Below, in pieces: positions 61,019 to 64,000 of a stretch of DNA of 64,000 nt. Location: contig NZ_JAMTCN010000007.1 of the NCBI RefSeq assembly GCF_024171865.1, forward strand, positions 145,556 through 209,555, given 5' to 3'. Within the stretch, counting starts at the first letter, position 1, and the number at the start of each line of letters is the position of its first letter. A program made the translations under genes and the position numbers. Source of the DNA: Prauserella aidingensis (lineage in GTDB: Bacteria; Actinomycetota; Actinomycetes; Mycobacteriales; Pseudonocardiaceae). A model generated the notes under the pieces. The model was not told the DNA's origin. It saw nothing but the letters and a program-made list of their open reading frames with translations, and searched no databases.

Positions 61019-61063
61019 ACGCCCTCGCGAGGATCTCCCGATTTTCGCGAGGGCGTTCTTGTT
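61019..61063 (+). terminator. strong rho-independent-like terminator
   Basis: ACGCCCTCGCGA (61019-61030) pairs fully with TCGCGAGGGCGT (61045-61056), followed by TCTTGTT. Confidence 0.78.
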
Positions 61064-61072
61064 GATCCATAC

Positions 61073-61084
61073 GCAACGCGTTGC
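61073..61084. promoter_or_regulatory. LacI-type palindrome
   Basis: GCAACGCGTTGC is a perfect 12-bp palindrome with a central CG, the shape of LacI-family operators. It lies just past the terminator and upstream of the betaine operon. Confidence 0.4.
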
Positions 61085-61424
61085 CGAATACGCTACGACG
61101 CGGTTCCCGTATCACTCATCAGACTCGTGGGCTAGAGCTGCGGCGAAATCCGCGTCCAAACACACCCTGAGTAGTACTTGATCGGCTGAACGTGTCGTGG
61201 TGTTGCGGAGGTCACAAAACCCTTGGAGGTGTAACGCGGGCCCGGTTGCGCATGGCGCGCATCAGCGCTCCGACCTGGCAGAACGCGGCTCGCCGCGATG
61301 CGGATGGCGCCGCTCGCGCGCGCGGGGCGTGCCGCTCGAGCGGTATACGAGGGGTGAAAATTCGCGTCACGCCATGGACCCATTGATCGAACGGCGAGTT
61401 TGTGAATAGATTGAGTCTCAGGCG

Positions 61425-61449
61425 GTTTGCGCGGGATCAGTGCGGATAC
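61425..61449 (+). promoter_or_regulatory. possible SigB-type promoter
   Basis: GTTT (61425-61428), 15 bases, then GGATAC (61444-61449), against the actinobacterial stress-sigma pattern GTTT-N14-16-GGGTAT. Salt induction would suit an osmolyte operon. Confidence 0.35.
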
Positions 61450-61707
61450 GGCGCAATTCCGCCCAGTCGGGGCGAAGGGCCGCGTCAGGTGTGACGCGCG
61501 ATACACGGGCTGCGCACAATGCGCGCCGCGGGCCGATATGAACCGCGATCGATACATCGCGTCGTCGGCCTGGATTTTTCTGTGCCCTTGCCCGACGTGT
61601 TCGCGGCCGTAGCTCCGCACGTGACGTGTGCCGAGAGGTTCAGGCGAGACTGCGGTGAGCCGGCCCGGACCAGCAAGTACCGATCCGCCGAACGTGGAGG
61701 GAACCCA

Positions 61708-63408
61708 ATGCAGGAATCAGCGGCTGGCACCACCGATGCGCAGGCCGAAGTCGCAGAGAAGAGCCGCGCCGACGCGCATCCCGACCAGGCGTTCGGTTCC
61801 GACCCGCTGGCCGTTCGGGAGAGCGACCACTACGCCGAGGAGTACAACGAGGGCTTCGTCGACAAGTGGGACGAGCTGATCGACTGGAAGGGCCGGTACG
61901 AGAGCGAGGGCAGCTTCTTCGTCGACCTGCTCCGTAAGCACGGTGTCGAGTCCGTGCTCGACGCCGCGACCGGTACGGGCTTCCACTCCGTGCGCATGCT
62001 CGAGGCCGGCTTCGACACGACCAGCGTCGACGGCGCCGCCGAGATGCTGGCCAAGGCGTTCGAGAACGGCAAGGAGTACGGCGACTACGTCCTGAAGGTC
62101 GTGCACTCCGACTGGCGCTGGCTCAGCAAGGACGTGCAGGGCAAGTACGACGCGATCGTCTGCCTCGGCAACTCCTTCACGCACCTGTTCGACGAGAACG
62201 ACCGTCGCAAGGCGCTCGCCGAGTTCTACGCCGTGCTCAAGCACGACGGCATCCTGATCATCGACCAGCGCAACTACGACTCGATCCTCGACGACGGGTT
62301 CTCGAGCAAGCACACGTACTACTACTGCGGTGACCAGGTCAGCGCCGAGCCGGAGTACGTCGACGACGGCCTCGCCCGCTTCCGGTACGAGTTCCCCGAC
62401 GGCTCGCTGTACCACCTCAACATGTTCCCGCTGCGCAAGAACTACCTGCGGCGGCTGCTGCGTGAGGTCGGTTTCCAGAAGGTCGACACCTACGGTGACT
62501 TCCAGGAAGCCTACGGTAACGACAACGCGCCGGACTTCTTCGTGCACGTGGCGACGAAGGAGTACCTGGAAAGCGCGCTGGCGGAGAACTACTCGACGGC
62601 GGTCAACACCGCCCGCGAGTACTACAACTCCGAGGACGCGGACAACTTCTACTACAACGTCTGGGGCGGCACCGACATCCACGTCGGCCTCTACCAGTCG
62701 GACAACGAGGAGATCGCCGCCGCCAGCCGTCGCACGGTCGAGCAGATGGCGGAGAAGCTCGAGCTCAAGAAGGGGCAGAAGGTCCTGGACCTGGGCGCGG
62801 GCTACGGGGGTGCCGCCCGTTATCTGGCCGAGACCTACGGTGTCCACGTGACGTGCCTGAACCTCTCCGAGGTCGAGAACGACCGCAACCGGCAGTTCAA
62901 CAAGGAAGCCGGTCTGGCCGAGCTCATCGACGTCGTCGACGGCGACTTCGAGAACCTCGCGTTCAACGACAACGAGTTCGACGTGATCTGGTCGCAGGAC
63001 GCCATCCTGCACAGCGGTGACCGCGTCCGCGTGGTCGAGGAAGCCGTGCGCGTGCTCAAGCCGAACGGCCAGATGGTCTTCACCGACCCGATGGCCTCGG
63101 ACAACTGCGACACGTCGTCGCTGCAGCCGATCCTCGACCGGCTGCACCTCGACAGCCTCGGCTCGCCCGGCTTCTACAAGAAGGAGCTGACTCGCCTGGG
63201 CATGAAGGCGGTCGAGTTCGAGGACCACACCCACCAGCTGTCGAACCACTACGGCCGCGTGCTGGCCGAGCTGGAGAAGCGCGAGAGCGAACTGGCGGGC
63301 ACGATCAGCCAGGACTACCGCGACCGCATGAAGCTCGGCCTCAAGAACTGGGTCGCCGGCGGCAAGTCCGGCAACCTCGCGTGGGGCATCTTCCACGTCA
63401 CGGCGTGA
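61708..63408 (+). CDS. fused glycine/sarcosine and sarcosine/dimethylglycine N-methyltransferase
   Basis: A 566-aa bifunctional enzyme that methylates glycine three times with SAM to give glycine betaine, an osmoprotectant. The first half (about 1-280) is GSMT with SAM motif DAATGTG (85-91); the second (about 290-566) is SDMT with DLGAGYG (361-367). Two separate SAM sites and the length match the fused enzyme of Actinopolyspora halophila (about 565 aa). ATG 61708 has GGAGGGA with a five-base spacer; the open frame to 61519 is rejected. metK follows after 70 bases and should supply SAM. Confidence 0.95.
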   Translation: MQESAAGTTDAQAEVAEKSRADAHPDQAFGSDPLAVRESDHYAEEYNEGFVDKWDELIDWKGRYESEGSFFVDLLRKHGVESVLDAATGTGFHSVRMLEAGFDTTSVDGAAEMLAKAFENGKEYGDYVLKVVHSDWRWLSKDVQGKYDAIVCLGNSFTHLFDENDRRKALAEFYAVLKHDGILIIDQRNYDSILDDGFSSKHTYYYCGDQVSAEPEYVDDGLARFRYEFPDGSLYHLNMFPLRKNYLRRLLREVGFQKVDTYGDFQEAYGNDNAPDFFVHVATKEYLESALAENYSTAVNTAREYYNSEDADNFYYNVWGGTDIHVGLYQSDNEEIAAASRRTVEQMAEKLELKKGQKVLDLGAGYGGAARYLAETYGVHVTCLNLSEVENDRNRQFNKEAGLAELIDVVDGDFENLAFNDNEFDVIWSQDAILHSGDRVRVVEEAVRVLKPNGQMVFTDPMASDNCDTSSLQPILDRLHLDSLGSPGFYKKELTRLGMKAVEFEDHTHQLSNHYGRVLAELEKRESELAGTISQDYRDRMKLGLKNWVAGGKSGNLAWGIFHVTA

Positions 63409-63478
63409 TCCGGCGCCACATCGCAAGAAAGTTCACGAGAACAAGTAAGACCGCTCCCGTCGAGAAGAAGGAAGCATT

Positions 63479-64000
63479 TTGACTACAGGCAGGTTGTTCA
63501 CGAGTGAGTCGGTGACTGAGGGTCACCCGGACAAGATTTGTGACGCGATCAGCGACACGATTTTGGATGCGATGTTGGCGCAGGATCCGCGGTCGCGGGT
63601 TGCGGTGGAGTCGATGGTGACGACCGGTCAGGTGCATGTGGCTGGTGAGGTGACCACGGCGGCGAACGTCGATACGACGGCGTTGGTGCGTCAGGCGGTG
63701 TTGGACATCGGGTATGACTCGTCGGAGAAGGGTTTCGACGGGGCGTCGTGTGGTGTGAGTGTGTCGATCGGGGCGCAGTCGCCGGATATTGCGCAGGGTG
63801 TGGACACGGCGTACGAGTCGCGTCTGGAGAACGCTCTGGATGATTTGGACAAGCAGGGCGCGGGTGATCAGGGCCTGATGTTCGGGTATGCCTGTTCGGA
63901 CACGCCGGAGTTGATGCCGTTGCCGATCGCGTTGGCGCATCGGTTGTCGTTGCGGCTCTCGCAGGTGCGGAAGAACGGGACGGTGCCGTATCTGCGTGCG
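63479..64000 (+). CDS. metK: S-adenosylmethionine synthetase, 5' part
   Basis: The first 174 codons of MetK, cut by the window end. The protein starts [24 protein letters not shown] holds the ATP-site His, and CDAISD follows. It makes SAM from methionine and ATP. TTG 63479 is the only start that gives the normal N-terminus, with AAGGAAG (63468-63474) before it. The codons often end in T or G (TTG, GGT, GAT, ATT), unlike the C-rich methyltransferase gene just upstream, which hints at a different history. Confidence 0.93.
   Translation, partial: MTTGRLFTSESVTEGHPDKICDAISDTILDAMLAQDPRSRVAVESMVTTGQVHVAGEVTTAANVDTTALVRQAVLDIGYDSSEKGFDGASCGVSVSIGAQSPDIAQGVDTAYESRLENALDDLDKQGAGDQGLMFGYACSDTPELMPLPIALAHRLSLRLSQVRKNGTVPYLRA

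Larger units (their letters stand above)
60830..61707. other. 878-base non-coding gap before the betaine operon
   Basis: AT-richer than its surroundings in places (60830-61000, 61400-61470). It holds a strong terminator (61019-61063), a LacI-type palindrome (61073-61084) and a possible SigB-type promoter (61425-61449). Short open frames at 61192-61409 and elsewhere have no recognisable domain or start. The 190 bases before the terminator could carry a small RNA, unproven. Confidence 0.6.

Noticed and set aside
61192..61612. Short plus-strand frames before the betaine gene
   Set aside because: 61-70 codons, overlapping one another in different frames, no ribosome-binding site or domain.
60830..61707. 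SAM or SAH riboswitch ahead of the methyltransferase/metK genes
   Set aside because: I looked for the conserved core patterns of SAM-I, SAM-IV and SAH elements and saw none. A covariance-model search would decide.

Overview
The window is very GC-rich, densely packed DNA with mostly C/G third codon positions and many GTGA/ATGA stop-start overlaps. It carries an Mce lipid-import operon, mycothiol-type PIG-L chemistry, a meso-DAP-type MurE, Wag31/DivIVA and SepF. This points to a mycolata-related or Pseudonocardiales-type actinomycete. A fused glycine/sarcosine-dimethylglycine methyltransferase of the Actinopolyspora type and several acidic protein tails suggest a halotolerant member such as the Saccharomonospora/Actinopolyspora group. 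The genus is inference.

Region 1 (1-10.2 kb): a complete Mce transporter operon, two YrbE permeases, MceA-F, and two Mce-associated membrane proteins. Region 2 (10.4-18.1 kb): a steroid-type island. A glycosyltransferase/methyltransferase/toroid-protein set with a convergent second methyltransferase lies between two 14-bp sites that fit the KstR operator TnnAACnnGTTnnA exactly. The second site heads an operon of a Kst4D/KstD-like flavoprotein, an FdxD-like ferredoxin and KstD. With the Mce operon this reads as steroid import plus ring oxidation plus an unexplained sugar/methyl-transfer module.

Region 3 (18.2-35.0 kb): the distal part of the division and cell-wall (dcw) cluster, murE-murF-mraY-murD-ftsW-murG-murC-ftsQ-ftsZ-pgeF-yggS-sepF-yggT-divIVA. 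The usual mraZ-mraW-ftsL-pbpB head is not next to murE; the steroid island is. Region 4 (35.0-46.4 kb): ileS under a T-box leader, a small poly-Asp protein, a sensor kinase/regulator pair, a cation/proton antiporter, lspA, rluD and a DUF885 metallopeptidase-like gene.

Region 5 (46.4-60.8 kb): accessory and mostly minus-strand. It holds a six-unit 14-bp tandem repeat, a GH65 phosphorylase plus beta-phosphoglucomutase pair, an ArsR regulator with a PIG-L deacetylase, a STAS protein, a methyltransferase, DUF2237, a GntR-type regulator divergent from an unknown protein, a degenerate EAL-CBS-GGDEF protein, and a coupled pair of Tat-exported phosphatases.

Region 6 (60.8-64.0 kb): a long non-coding stretch with a terminator, a LacI-type palindrome and a possible SigB-type promoter. 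It is followed by the fused betaine-synthesis methyltransferase and the start of metK, which appears to begin at TTG and runs off the end. No tRNA, rRNA, CRISPR, insertion sequence or prophage gene was seen.
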